A stretch of 64,000 bases of DNA from a bacterium (GCA_030425045.1 JAUHVL010000002.1:181066-245065), one strand, 5' to 3'. Positions 34,849 to 44,333 are shown, counted from the first letter of the stretch. The notes: a model not told the origin generated them from the letters alone. Numbers and translations: made by a program.

Positions 34849-37152
34849 ATGAATGTCGGATTTATCTTAACATCTCATACTTACGACGGAACTCAGGGCC
34901 TAAATATAAGTTTCATGGGGACTTCTGATGAGGGAGCTTTTGAATTACGGTTTGAACAAGAAAAAGCCGTTTTCTTTGTCAACTCAGATAGTGAATTTAA
35001 TCTTCCCGTAAAACATGAAAGAAAACCACTCGCTCTAAGTGATTTTAATCGTAAAAATGTTGATGCCCTTTATTTTTCTCGCTTGAGTGATCTCTATGAT
35101 GCTCGCGAATTTCTCAATGAAAAAGGAGTTCGAACTTTTGAAGCGGATGTAAGGCCTGCGGAACGTTTTTTAATGGAACGTTTTATTAAGGGCTCTGTTG
35201 AGTTTCAAAGCGAACAAGTTATCGTGGAAAAGGGCGTGCGTGTTTTTAAAAATCCTCAGATAAGACCGACGTTTTATAACCCATCTCTTTCAACGTTATC
35301 TGTCGATATCGAAACTTCCCGAGGTAATGATCTTTATTCTATTGGCCTACATTATCGTGACCGTCATAGAGAAGTTAAGCAGATTTTTATGGTGGGAGAA
35401 AACCAAGGCCCTCTTGAACAAGGAGAGTTAAGTTATTATCCCGATGAAAAATCTTGTTATCTTGCTTTCGAACAATCGTTTAAAAAGCTAGATCCCGATT
35501 TAGTCTTAGGTTGGCATGTGGTCGGATTTGATTTGTTATTTTTAGAGAGAAAATGCCGAAGCTGGGGAATGAGATTAAATTTAGGTAGAAAGGGTAGAGA
35601 GGTTTATCTAAGAGAAAATTCAAATAATCGTGGATGGAATGCTGATATCTATGGACGTTGTGTACTTGATGGACCTCCTGTTTTAAGGGGAGCTTTTTTT
35701 AGTTTTGAGAATTTTAAACTCGATACTGTCGCAGCGGAAGTTTTGGGGCGAAAAAAAATAATCAATCAAACGGGCATGGAAAAAGTTAAAGAAATTGAAC
35801 ATCGCTTTCGTGAAGATAAGGTGGCGCTGGCCCACTATAATTTAGAAGACTGTGTTCTGGTGACAGATATTTTAAAAGAAACAGATCTCATCAATCTCAT
35901 CACTCAAAGAGTTTTTCTAACAGGGCTTCTTATCGATCGTGTTGGTTTTTCAACATCAGCATTTGATTATTTCATGTTACCTCTTATTCATCGAAAGGGA
36001 ATGGTCGCTCCCAATATACTAGATATGAATAGAACGGAGCAAACAGCTGGAGGTTTGGTGTTAGAGCCTGACGCCGGAATGCATGAGGGGGTTTTCGTTC
36101 TCGATTTTAAAAGTCTTTATCCCACTATTATTAGAACATTTAAAATTGATCCCTATTCAAGGCTTAATGCCGACATCGATACGGTAACGACCCCAACGAA
36201 TCATCAGTTTTCAGGTAGTGAACATTTACTTCCCGAGTTTTTAAAAGAATTAATGGAAAGAAGAGCAGAGGCAAAGAAAAATGATAATGGTCCTTTGTCT
36301 CAGGCGATTAAAATATTAATGAACAGTTTGTATGGAGTGATGGGAACCACGCGAAGTCGTTTTTATCATGCTGACTTACCAAGTGCGATTACGGGAACTG
36401 GTCAGTGGCTTTTAAAAGAGACGATAAGTTTTTTAAACGCTGAAGGACATCAGGTGGTTTATGGTGATACGGATTCTGTTTTTGTAAAGGCCAATCTTTT
36501 AAAGAGTGAAGGCCGTGCGCTCGCTGAAAATATAAATCAAAAAATTAATCAAATGATTCGTGAGAAGTTTAAAGTGGAATCATTTTTAGAATTGGAGTTT
36601 GAAAAATATTTTAATCGAATTTATCTTCCCAAACTTCGAGGCTCAGATGTGGGAGCGAAGAAAAAATATGTCGGTCTTTTAGAAAATAGAGATGGCGAAC
36701 TTGAAGTCTACTTCTCTGGAATGGAATACGTCAGAAGTGATTGGACTAAGCTGGCTAAAAATTTTCAATTGAAGTTGTATCAGAAGTTTATGAAAGGAGA
36801 AGATGTCGAAGAGTTTATCAAGGAAACGATAAATGATTTAGGCTCGGGTATCTATGACTCTGATCTCGTTTATCAAAAAAGAATGAGTAAAAAACTTGAG
36901 GAATACACAAAATCTAAGCCTCCCCATGTTCGAGCGGCGCAAATACTCAAAGAAAACCAAATGGAAGTTCCTGGCACCATTGAATATGTTGTAACTCAAA
37001 ATGGTCCGATGCCAATTGAGCTAAACCCAACCCAATATGATTACGAACATTATCGAGAAAAACAAATCCGTCCGCTAGCGGAAGTGGTTTTAGAGCATCT
37101 AGGCGTGAAATTTGATGATCTCTTTGGTGGAGGTCAGCTCGATCTTTTCTAA
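34849..37152 (+). CDS. polB: DNA polymerase II, family B
   Basis: A protein of 767 aa, the expected size. 3'-5' exonuclease motifs: Exo I LSVDIETSRG, Exo II LGWHVVGFDLLFLERKC, Exo III HYNLEDCVLV. Polymerase motifs: A VFVLDFKSLYPTIIRTFKIDP (split here at its core DFKSLYPTIIR), B IKILMNSLYGVMG, C VVYGDTDSVFVK. It is a SOS-linked high-fidelity repair polymerase in enterobacteria. No LexA-like box was identified upstream. It is monocistronic or followed by the beta-barrel gene 55 bp later. Confidence 0.96.
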   Translation: MNVGFILTSHTYDGTQGLNISFMGTSDEGAFELRFEQEKAVFFVNSDSEFNLPVKHERKPLALSDFNRKNVDALYFSRLSDLYDAREFLNEKGVRTFEADVRPAERFLMERFIKGSVEFQSEQVIVEKGVRVFKNPQIRPTFYNPSLSTLSVDIETSRGNDLYSIGLHYRDRHREVKQIFMVGENQGPLEQGELSYYPDEKSCYLAFEQSFKKLDPDLVLGWHVVGFDLLFLERKCRSWGMRLNLGRKGREVYLRENSNNRGWNADIYGRCVLDGPPVLRGAFFSFENFKLDTVAAEVLGRKKIINQTGMEKVKEIEHRFREDKVALAHYNLEDCVLVTDILKETDLINLITQRVFLTGLLIDRVGFSTSAFDYFMLPLIHRKGMVAPNILDMNRTEQTAGGLVLEPDAGMHEGVFVLDFKSLYPTIIRTFKIDPYSRLNADIDTVTTPTNHQFSGSEHLLPEFLKELMERRAEAKKNDNGPLSQAIKILMNSLYGVMGTTRSRFYHADLPSAITGTGQWLLKETISFLNAEGHQVVYGDTDSVFVKANLLKSEGRALAENINQKINQMIREKFKVESFLELEFEKYFNRIYLPKLRGSDVGAKKKYVGLLENRDGELEVYFSGMEYVRSDWTKLAKNFQLKLYQKFMKGEDVEEFIKETINDLGSGIYDSDLVYQKRMSKKLEEYTKSKPPHVRAAQILKENQMEVPGTIEYVVTQNGPMPIELNPTQYDYEHYREKQIRPLAEVVLEHLGVKFDDLFGGGQLDLF

Positions 37153-37206
37153 GACTATCGCTGCAAAGCATAATGTCACCAAGTCAGAGTCAGGTAAAAT
37201 AGTCTT

Positions 37207-37734
37207 GTGAAAAAAATAATTCTTTTTATTTTATTTTCGACCAAGGTTATGGCGACGGACATCATCGTTGAGCCTTATTTTGGTTACCAATTGGGAAAAC
37301 TAACCACAGGCGATTCATCAGACTCACAAGATGTTTCAGGTATGGGCCTTGGGGCGCGTTTTGTATATTTTTCTCATGGAATTTATGGCGGCCTTGATAT
37401 TCATCACTCATCTTTAAATGTCAGTGGTGGTGGCGATTTAAATCAAAAGCAAAATCAAATTGGAATCACCGGAGGCTTTTCTTTTGCCATTATTCCAATA
37501 CGGGCCTGGATGACTTATGTACCTTCCGATAGTTTAAAAGAAGAGGGAGGCAACAAATATACCGGAAATGGCGTTAAATTGGCCGTGGGTTTTGACCCTG
37601 TTCCACTTCTTAGCTTTAACGTTGAATTCAAAACATCTACCTATGATGAAAAAGATGATCTTCCTATCAATGACAAACGAAAAGTAAGCTCAATCTTTTT
37701 TAATATCGGACTACTCTTTGGTACAGACCTTTAA
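37207..37734 (+). CDS. Outer-membrane beta-barrel-like protein
   Basis: 175 aa from a GTG start with a signal peptide (MKKIILFILFSTKVMA, GTG as Met). The mature protein has eight or so alternating strands ending with an aromatic-hydrophobic C-terminus (SIFFNIGLLFGTDL), typical of a small outer-membrane barrel with Gly-rich turns (VSGGGDLNQK). No specific family is recognised. The end overlaps the BrkB/YihY gene start by 17 bp, so translation is coupled. Confidence 0.7.
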   Translation: MKKIILFILFSTKVMATDIIVEPYFGYQLGKLTTGDSSDSQDVSGMGLGARFVYFSHGIYGGLDIHHSSLNVSGGGDLNQKQNQIGITGGFSFAIIPIRAWMTYVPSDSLKEEGGNKYTGNGVKLAVGFDPVPLLSFNVEFKTSTYDEKDDLPINDKRKVSSIFFNIGLLFGTDL

Positions 37735-38659
37735 ATCGCTTCTCAATTGGCCTTGGCTTGCTTTTAAACTCTACTCAAGCAGAAAGGTGAGTACACTCGC
37801 TGCTGCGGCAAGTTTTTATCTTATTTTAACAATTGTTCCTACGTCCTTATTACTCATCACCATTTTAGGTGAGGCGATGGGAGATCTTTTAGAAATAAAA
37901 AAATGGGTATTTTCTTTTGGTGCTAATTTTATCCCTGAAGCAGGAAAGATCTTTTTTGATCGTCTTCAAGCCTTTTTAGATGGACCACTTTTAAATAATT
38001 CAAAATTTACGATGGTGAATATTTTATTTCTCTCTTTTTCAGGGATTTCTTTTATAAATACGATTCATAACGGTCTCTTTCTCATTAGTAATGATCGAAC
38101 TCATATCTCATGGACACGTTACTTAAGAGGAATGGTTCTCATTGGCTCTTCTATTCTATTTTTAATTATCCTTTTAAGTCTCGATCCTTTAATTGTTTTC
38201 GCCCTTGGTATTTTAAAAAATAACTTTCTTACCAACTTACTCCTTTCATTGTTTGAAGGTCTTAAGCCGCTGGTTGATATTTTGACTCAAATTGAAAATA
38301 GTCGAGGCTTTCTTTTAAAATCTAGCGCATTCTACTTCTTGGGACTAGGGCTCTACTTTGCTTTTGTCTACCGTTGGTTTTTTAACTGGAAAATTTCTTT
38401 AAAAAGAACGCTCATGGCTTCAAGTGTTTTTGTCTTTTTACTTCTTATTGGAAAAAATCTTTTCTGGGTTTATATGGCCTATGGTAGGCAGTCTTTGATG
38501 AAAAGTTATGGTGACTTTTACACCGTGATTATCGTTTTTCTATGGCTGTATCTCTTGATGAGTTTCTTTTATTTTGGGGCCTGTCTTTGTGTAATTGATC
38601 CAAAAGGAGCAGAGAAAGAACTGACAGAAGTTAAGGAAAAAGGTATAAAAGAACAATGA
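37718..38659 (+). CDS. YihY/BrkB-family membrane protein
   Basis: 313 aa from a TTG start inside the previous gene, with CGGA a few bases upstream. It has six TM segments of the BrkB family (ARKVSTLAAAASFYLILTIVPTSLLL-type first helix, cited in part as AAAASFYLILTIVP; NWKISLKRTLMASSVFVFLL; MKSYGDFYTVIIVFLWLYLL near the end). Members are inner-membrane proteins of unsettled function; they are not RNase BN. The ATGA overlap with the downstream YggT gene shows coupling. Confidence 0.85.
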   Translation: MVQTFKSLLNWPWLAFKLYSSRKVSTLAAAASFYLILTIVPTSLLLITILGEAMGDLLEIKKWVFSFGANFIPEAGKIFFDRLQAFLDGPLLNNSKFTMVNILFLSFSGISFINTIHNGLFLISNDRTHISWTRYLRGMVLIGSSILFLIILLSLDPLIVFALGILKNNFLTNLLLSLFEGLKPLVDILTQIENSRGFLLKSSAFYFLGLGLYFAFVYRWFFNWKISLKRTLMASSVFVFLLLIGKNLFWVYMAYGRQSLMKSYGDFYTVIIVFLWLYLLMSFFYFGACLCVIDPKGAEKELTEVKEKGIKEQ

Positions 38660-38877
38660 TACGTACAATATTAGATTTATATATTTTAGTTTTAATCGTA
38701 GACGTTATTATTAGTTATATTCCCTCTGTGAAATATCAACCTTGGGCTAAAACAATACACAAGGTAAGTGAGTTTACTTGTAAACCTGTCAGACAAATTC
38801 TTCCTCCCGATCTTCCGATGGATCCTTCACCCATGATTGTGATCATTGGAATAAATCTGCTGAAACTTCTTTGGTAA
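38656..38877 (+). CDS. yggT: YggT-family membrane protein
   Basis: 73 aa, a single YggT repeat with two TM helices (IRTILDLYILVLIVDVIIS and MIVIIGINLLKLLW) and the signature PVRQILPP between. Two-repeat forms (about 190 aa) are common in proteobacteria; this is the short one-repeat type. The family is linked to cell division, osmotic stress and membrane-protein topology. The start ATG overlaps the stop of the preceding gene (ATGA). Confidence 0.88.
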   Translation: MIRTILDLYILVLIVDVIISYIPSVKYQPWAKTIHKVSEFTCKPVRQILPPDLPMDPSPMIVIIGINLLKLLW

Positions 38878-38949
38878 CTTGCCATAGTGTGTAAGTATCT
38901 TTAGCATAATTAATGAGTCCCTTTTCAAGGATGAAAAAAGGAAACGCTC

Positions 38950-39783
38950 ATGGATTTGAACTTAGATATTCTCGCACAAGAAACAATTGATCTTTCTAAA
39001 ACATTAGATGAAAAATTTCCTCGTCAGTTTGATGGCCTTCAATTAGACCTACTTGATTTAGATCATCACGAACAAGAAGAGGGAGAGCTCATTGATGAAC
39101 GGGAATACCATGAGCCGCAAGGACCTGGGCTTGCTTTTCGAATCGAAAAAGGTGCTCAAACCTTTTGTATTAGAGCGGCTTTGGTCGATCAAATAGAATA
39201 CTTGCCAAACGATTTAGAGCAAGGTGATAGAAGGCTTTATCAGGCCCTAAGAATTGATGAATTAAAGCAATTGCGAGATGTTTATACTTTTGAAACCGAG
39301 ACCATTGAGTTAGCGGAAGTTATTATCGATCAATTTTGTAATCGAAGATTTCCTTATCACGAAGAAGACCTTTTTAATATTAGCGATCCTGGTTTTAGTT
39401 GGTGGTTAGATGAAAAGCCTGGTGCCTTTCAAATAATTTTTCAGTCTCCTGGAATGAATGGTCGTTATCAAACACTTGGCCCTCTCGGTGATAGCACAAT
39501 TGCAGCGAGAAGATTTCAAACTGTTTTTCAAAACCTTGCGGAAAGGGAAACTCTAGAGGAAATGGTCGCGACAAATCGTTTGATTAGTTTAAAGCACGGA
39601 GCGAATAAACACGATGGTTATACTCAGCTATTGAGACTTATCAAAGAAGGTTTAGATATTTCGAGTCATCTTAAATTTAATGAAAGCTTTAAAGAGACCC
39701 GTGAGCATAAAACTATTCTCTTTTTTCTCAAAGAATTTTCTTATCTCCGACAGTTTTGGTTGTCTATGGAAGAGCGTCTTTAA
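38950..39783 (+). CDS. Acidic cytoplasmic protein of unknown function
   Basis: 277 aa, no signal peptide or TM. Strongly acidic N-terminus (DLLDLDHHEQEEGELIDEREY) followed by a mixed alpha/beta region with FRIEKGAQTFCIRAALVDQ. GGAAAC precedes the ATG. I do not recognise a family. It lies between yggT and the FtsB-like gene on the same strand; a cell-envelope or division link is only positional. Confidence 0.7.
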   Translation: MDLNLDILAQETIDLSKTLDEKFPRQFDGLQLDLLDLDHHEQEEGELIDEREYHEPQGPGLAFRIEKGAQTFCIRAALVDQIEYLPNDLEQGDRRLYQALRIDELKQLRDVYTFETETIELAEVIIDQFCNRRFPYHEEDLFNISDPGFSWWLDEKPGAFQIIFQSPGMNGRYQTLGPLGDSTIAARRFQTVFQNLAERETLEEMVATNRLISLKHGANKHDGYTQLLRLIKEGLDISSHLKFNESFKETREHKTILFFLKEFSYLRQFWLSMEERL

Positions 39784-39870
39784 GACTTTTTCAATTTAAT
39801 GATTGAAAAGTTACATCTTTGTTCTAAACTCTGATAAAATAAAATTACCCAAGAAAAACAGGAAGTTAGA

Positions 39871-40449
39871 TTGGAATATCAACCACACTCCATTGGAAGC
39901 GATAGATTAAGAAAGGCCATTGAGAGAAATCGGGCCAAGCAAGTCAAAAGAAGCCAGAGAACATCGCCACCACCAAGACCAACAATTACCAGAAATACCA
40001 GAAGTACAAGAACAGCGACGAGTGCTGTTTCGCGAAGAACGGTGGCGAAGCCAGAAACAGTTGAGTTTGGTCCCATCAATAGATCGAAAACAAGTAAGGC
40101 GCTAACAAGTGTTACTTATAGAAAAACTCCAACCAAAAGAGCGAGAAAAGCTCCGGTTAAAATCACGGTTTCCGAGAAGTGGCAAAGTATCTTCACCAAA
40201 GTAATGTGGGCCATTTGTGGGGTGTTGCTGGTGAGGCTCATTTTTTCAAATGGGGGAGTCATGGACTATTACTCAAGAGTGAGCTCGTTTGAACAAAAAC
40301 AAAGTGAATATAATAAAATCATCAGCCAGAACAAAGCAATTATTGCAGAGATAAAAAAAATTAAAACCAATAAGAGTTATCAAAAAAAGCTTGTTAGGGA
40401 TAACTTAGGTTTGATTGCTACTGACGAGTACCTCGTAGTATTTCCGTAA
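39871..40449 (+). CDS. FtsB/DivIC-like septum-formation protein with long basic N-terminus
   Basis: 192 aa from a TTG with AGGAAG seven bases upstream. Residues 1-110 are Arg/Lys/Thr/Pro-rich and cytoplasmic. One TM follows (about 111-132, IFTKVMWAICGVLLVRLIF), then a coiled coil (EQKQSEYNKIISQNKAIIAEI) ending in VRDNLGLIATDEYLVVFP, where the family usually reads R-x-x-L-G-x-x-x-x-x-E. FtsB proteins act in the FtsQLB divisome complex. The basic arm is far longer than in classical FtsB (about 100 aa total). The end overlaps the convergent DUF192 gene by 32 bp. Confidence 0.72.
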   Translation: MEYQPHSIGSDRLRKAIERNRAKQVKRSQRTSPPPRPTITRNTRSTRTATSAVSRRTVAKPETVEFGPINRSKTSKALTSVTYRKTPTKRARKAPVKITVSEKWQSIFTKVMWAICGVLLVRLIFSNGGVMDYYSRVSSFEQKQSEYNKIISQNKAIIAEIKKIKTNKSYQKKLVRDNLGLIATDEYLVVFP

Positions 40450-40903
40450 CAGACTTTTTTCCCATCCATTTAAACTGAGTTCCAACTTTAATCTGCTTAC
40501 TTAATTCAGAGTTTGCATGAATTTCAAGTACGTGATGAGCGAATGTTGGAGAGAGCCTGGGGACAGGTTCATTATAACTGGGGTGATGTTGGGCATTGCG
40601 ATCGATTTTTAAAACTTTGAAGTTTTGATCGAGGTAAATAATATCGAGATTAAAAAAAGTATTGGGCATCCAAAAGCTTCTGATTCCATGATTTTTGTAG
40701 AGAAATAACATCCCTTGATCTTGAGCGAGTTGTGTTGGTTTCCAACCGGAGAGACCGTCATTTTGCTCTTTATCAGTTACCGCCAAAAAGACAGAAATCA
40801 TCCGTCCGTTCATCATGGCCAGCTTAGATTTTTGAAGTTTGTCTGGAGTGACAGTCCAAGTTTCAAAACAAAGAAAAAATATCAGTAAAAAACCTTTTAA
40901 CAT
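40418..40903 (-). CDS. DUF192 family exported protein
   Basis: 161 aa with an N-terminal signal (LKGFLLIFFLCFETWTV). The DUF192 core is visible as VFLAVTDKEQNDGLSGW, GMLFLYKNHGIRSFWMPNTFFNLDIIYLD and VLEIHANSELSKQIKVG. The family is small, beta-rich and of unknown function, often exported. The first residues of the mature protein show no lipobox. It is convergent and overlapping with the FtsB-like gene, and divergent from aspS. Confidence 0.82.
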   Translation of the reverse strand: MLKGFLLIFFLCFETWTVTPDKLQKSKLAMMNGRMISVFLAVTDKEQNDGLSGWKPTQLAQDQGMLFLYKNHGIRSFWMPNTFFNLDIIYLDQNFKVLKIDRNAQHHPSYNEPVPRLSPTFAHHVLEIHANSELSKQIKVGTQFKWMGKKSVTEILRGTRQ

Positions 40904-40971
40904 GCAACAGTATTTTACATAAATCGTACGCCTAGGTATATACTTTCTAGGAAAAAGAATTGGGAGGATTC

Positions 40972-42726
40972 ATGGCGTTACCTGGATTAATGCGAACTCA
41001 TCATTGTGGAGAATTAAGAAAAGAGCACGTAGGAAGTGAAGTTATTCTATGTGGATGGGTAAATAAGTATCGCGATCTTGGAGGACTTCATTTTATTGAT
41101 CTTCGTGACAAGTTTGGTCTCACTCAACTTAGTTTTGTTTCCTTTGAAGGAAATATTGGTCTTCTCAAAAAATGCCATCTAGAATCAACCATTATGGCAA
41201 AAGGAATGGTTAAAGAGAGACCAAGTGAAGCAACAAATGCGGATATGCTTACTGGTGAAGTTGAAGTTCATGTAACTCAATTAACAATTCTCTCTGAAAA
41301 TAATATCGACTCGATTCCTTTTTTACCTTATGGGGCAACTGAGGCTTCAGAAGAATTAAAACTTAAATATCGTTACCTCGATTTAAGAACAAAAAGACTA
41401 CAGGATATTTTATCTCTTCGCTCTAAAACAACCTTTAAGGCGAGAGAAGTTCTAAATGGTGAAGGTTTTATTGAAGTTGAAACACCCATTCTTTATAAAT
41501 CAACACCAGAAGGAGCAAGAGATTATTTAGTTCCTAGTCGTAATTATCCCGGATCTGTATACGCTCTTCCTCAATCACCTCAGACATTAAAACAATTATT
41601 AATGATTGGGGGGACTGATAAATATTTTCAAATTTGTCGATGTTTTCGAGACGAAGACTTTAGGGCCGATCGGCAACCAGAGTTTTCACAAATAGATATT
41701 GAAGTATCCTTCGCTACCCAAGACTATATTAAAAAGCTAGCAGAAAAATTGGTGATTAACCTCTTTGGTTTTGATGATGACTTTGAAGTGCCAAGGATGA
41801 GTTTTGATGAGGCCATGAGAAGGTATGGAAGTGATAAGCCTGATGTTCGTTTTGGTCTTGAACATCAAATTGTAACGGAATACTTTAAAGAAAGTGACTT
41901 CAAGGTCTTTAGTGGGCCCGCAAATAATGATGGCATGATCAAAGCAATTTTTGTCGAAGAGAAATGTGGAGATATGTCACGTAAAGAGCTCGATGCTCTA
42001 ACGGAAGTCGTAAAACCGCACGGTGGAAAAGGTGTCGCCTTTTTCAAAGTAAAAGATGGCACCCCCTCGGGCGGTGTCTCTAAATTTATCAACGAAGATA
42101 TTCTAACGAAACTCGGTCGTGAAAACGGAATATGGCTATTTTGTGCCGACAACGATCAAGATGTGGTTCACTCGAGTGCCGATGCTTTAAGACGGCACCT
42201 CGGTCAACACTTCAATTTGATTGAAGATGCTTATAAATTTCTTTGGGTTTATGATTTTCCTCTTCTTGAATGGAGTGCCGAAGAAAAAAGGTATGCGGCC
42301 AGACACCATCCTTTTACTAGCCCTAAATTAAATTGTGTTGCCGATTTTTTAAATGGCGAAAATCTCGCCACTATGCCGGCCGAAGCTTACGACCTTGTTT
42401 GTAATGGTTATGAAATTGGTGGTGGATCGATTCGAATCTATCAAAACCATGTTCAATCCAAAATGTTTGAAGTCCTTGGGATGAGTGAAGAGGAAGCAAA
42501 ATATCAATTTGGCTTTTTCCTTGAGGCCTTAAAATATGGTGTTCCTCCCCATGGGGGAATAGCCTTTGGTCTTGATCGAATTATCATGCTGCTCGCGGGA
42601 ACTGATTCCATTAGAGATGTGATTGCCTTTCCTAAAACGACTTCAGCAGCTGACGTTATGGCCGGTTGCCCTTCTAAGCCGGCAACTCATCAGCTTGATG
42701 ATCTCAATATGAGATTTAAAGATTAG
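40972..42726 (+). CDS. aspS: Aspartate--tRNA ligase
   Basis: 584 aa from the ATG at 40972, preceded by GGGAGG; an ATG 12 bases earlier lies at the SD and is not the start. N-terminal OB-fold anticodon-binding domain (ILCGWVNKYRDLGGLHFIDLRD), class II core with motif 1-3 (FIEVETPILYKSTPEGARDYLVPSR in parts; FQICRCFRDEDFRADRQPEF; GIAFGLDRIIMLL), and the GAD insertion domain of bacterial AspRS. It charges tRNA-Asp (a non-discriminating version would also charge tRNA-Asn). It is followed by structured repeat copy 3. Confidence 0.97.
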   Translation: MALPGLMRTHHCGELRKEHVGSEVILCGWVNKYRDLGGLHFIDLRDKFGLTQLSFVSFEGNIGLLKKCHLESTIMAKGMVKERPSEATNADMLTGEVEVHVTQLTILSENNIDSIPFLPYGATEASEELKLKYRYLDLRTKRLQDILSLRSKTTFKAREVLNGEGFIEVETPILYKSTPEGARDYLVPSRNYPGSVYALPQSPQTLKQLLMIGGTDKYFQICRCFRDEDFRADRQPEFSQIDIEVSFATQDYIKKLAEKLVINLFGFDDDFEVPRMSFDEAMRRYGSDKPDVRFGLEHQIVTEYFKESDFKVFSGPANNDGMIKAIFVEEKCGDMSRKELDALTEVVKPHGGKGVAFFKVKDGTPSGGVSKFINEDILTKLGRENGIWLFCADNDQDVVHSSADALRRHLGQHFNLIEDAYKFLWVYDFPLLEWSAEEKRYAARHHPFTSPKLNCVADFLNGENLATMPAEAYDLVCNGYEIGGGSIRIYQNHVQSKMFEVLGMSEEEAKYQFGFFLEALKYGVPPHGGIAFGLDRIIMLLAGTDSIRDVIAFPKTTSAADVMAGCPSKPATHQLDDLNMRFKD

Positions 42727-42789
42727 TTACTGTTGAGCTTAATTGTTTAGTTATATTAAGTAATTCTTAATAGCTTCAAAGTTCAAATC

Positions 42790-42972
42790 AAAACATCCTT
42801 GTTTTGAGATAACCAATATCGGTCCATCCTTGGACCGACCCTGAGGGCAAGTATTGGTCATCTTTTGATTTTTAACGTCGTTTAATAGTTTATGGATGCT
42901 CTGAACTAGCCCACGTAGTGGGTGCGACCAGGATGGGAGCATTCTGAGTATCAAAAAACATGGATGTTTTTT
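42790..42972 (+). repeat. Structured dispersed repeat, copy 3 of 4
   Basis: End arm AAAACATCCTTGTTTT, module I (GATAACCAATA/TATTGGTCATC, hairpin GGTCCATCCTTGGACC, CCCTGAGGG), spacer, module II (CTCTGAA/TTCTGAG, hairpin CCCACGTAGTGGG, conserved GCGACCAGGATGGGAGCAT), end arm AAAACATGGATGTTTT. It lies 64 bases after the aspS stop in the same orientation. It fills most of the gap before the convergent small membrane gene. Confidence 0.88.
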
Positions 42973-42985
42973 AGCCCATCATTCT

Positions 42986-43168
42986 TTAAGAATGGATACG
43001 CTTTTTTAGTCGAAATAAAATAAGGCTCACAACAAAAATAATAACTAGTGAAAGAGCATAGTAGTACTCACTTCTCATCTCACACTCAATAAACGAGCGT
43101 AGATAACCAAACCCAGATTCTTTCATCGAGTCCATACATGTTATACTCTTTGGTGAACCCTGAATCAT
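42986..43168 (-). CDS. Small membrane protein, coupled to the ompA-like gene
   Basis: 60 aa. Its ATG overlaps the TGA of the upstream OmpA-like gene (ATGA on the minus strand). A polar N-terminus with two Cys is followed by one TM segment (about 36-54, YYALSLVIIFVVSLILF) and a basic tail. This is a plausible small coupled gene, but no family is recognised, and the length is short enough that chance cannot be excluded. Confidence 0.45.
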   Translation of the reverse strand: MIQGSPKSITCMDSMKESGFGYLRSFIECEMRSEYYYALSLVIIFVVSLILFRLKKRIHS

Positions 43169-44184
43169 TGGATGATCGATAGCCCTTGAAAGAATGACTT
43201 CATATTCTGAACTCCTTCAAAAACAATTTCGACACGTCTATTTTTAGCACGGGCCTGTGCTGTTTTCTCGTTGATGAGTGGCTTCTTTGGTCCGAACCAA
43301 CGAATACGAGTTCTTTTTTTATCGAGACCTTTTTCTACCATAAGGCTACGAATCTTTTCCGCCCTTCTTTTAGAAAGTTGCATATTATAAGAAAGTTTAC
43401 CGACATCATCCGTATGTCCTTGAACTTCGACTTTTTCCCATTCTTTTGAATACTTATTGAGATAGAAAACCAGTCGGTCTAGGTACTCAACCATTTCTTT
43501 ATTTGGTTCATCACTTCCTGTCGCAAAGTAAAATCCACTATCTTGATCGAAGGTGGCCTTCATACGGTTTTCACTTAATTTAATAAGCCTAGGAATATAT
43601 TTACGTTTAACGATGACTTTTTCTACGACTTTCGTTTTCTTTTCACTATCCCAAAAAGGAATACCAAACTGAAGTCCCACAAGCACGAGAGTGACGTCTC
43701 TTTCTGAAATCGTCATATCGCGATAGGCGGTGAGGTTTAATCTTAATTTGTTAGTTTGAAAAACATCTGGCTCGTAATCAAGCCTAAGTCCGACAAAAGT
43801 TTCAGTACTGTTTACCCCAACATTGGCCTCAAAAGTATTATCATTATCAACTGCTGTCATGAGGATAGGACCGAAATTCCATTTTGGATTAAAGCGATAA
43901 CGAAGTGATCCTTCAAAAAACGTTGACTCGGTAAAGGTATTCACTCTTTCGTTATCCACTTCGTTATAAAACCAACCAATACCAAGATCAAAAATAAAAG
44001 AACTTTTATAATAGGAAACGTCGGCCTTGATCTCAGCATGGATTCCCTGACGATCAAGAGAGGTGTTATCCTCGGCCACATCAGCATAACCAAAACCAAC
44101 ACCACCAAAAGCGTAGAGCCCCTCGTCACTGGCGAAGCTAAGAGTTGGAAAATAAAGAAGTGATAATAATACGATGATCCTCAT
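43165..44184 (-). CDS. OmpA-family outer-membrane protein with peptidoglycan-binding domain
   Basis: 339 aa from the ATG at 44184, chosen for its SD (GGAGAG) and signal peptide (MRIIVLLSLLYFPTLSFA); the longer open frame upstream has no SD. Residues 20-200 are a beta-barrel-like region with aromatic strands. The C-terminal OmpA domain (about 235-335) has the peptidoglycan motif VEVQGHTDDVGKLSYNMQLSKRRAEKIRSLMVEKG (in pieces: QGHTDDVG and LSKRRAEKI) and RRVEIVF. It anchors the outer membrane to the cell wall. Confidence 0.9.
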   Translation of the reverse strand: MRIIVLLSLLYFPTLSFASDEGLYAFGGVGFGYADVAEDNTSLDRQGIHAEIKADVSYYKSSFIFDLGIGWFYNEVDNERVNTFTESTFFEGSLRYRFNPKWNFGPILMTAVDNDNTFEANVGVNSTETFVGLRLDYEPDVFQTNKLRLNLTAYRDMTISERDVTLVLVGLQFGIPFWDSEKKTKVVEKVIVKRKYIPRLIKLSENRMKATFDQDSGFYFATGSDEPNKEMVEYLDRLVFYLNKYSKEWEKVEVQGHTDDVGKLSYNMQLSKRRAEKIRSLMVEKGLDKKRTRIRWFGPKKPLINEKTAQARAKNRRVEIVFEGVQNMKSFFQGLSIIQ

Positions 44185-44202
44185 GATCTCTCCAAAATAT
44201 GT

Positions 44203-44226
44203 AATTTCCTCTATTGTTAGGAAATT
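44203..44226. promoter_or_regulatory. Inverted repeat between the ompA-like and esterase genes
   Basis: AATTTCCT (44203-44210) and AGGAAATT (44219-44226) form a perfect 8-bp dyad with an eight-base centre. It lies 19 bases upstream of the ompA-like start and about 110 bases upstream of the divergent esterase. The geometry suits a regulator site or a leader hairpin of the ompA-like mRNA. No regulator gene is adjacent. Confidence 0.4.
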
Positions 44227-44333
44227 TAACGACTCTGTAAATAATCGTAAGTATTTGAATCTATTGGTTTTTGTCAATGTCTACACTTAAGTCTTATCAC
44301 CCGTCAAAGATTATAAGAAGAGAAGGAGGACGT

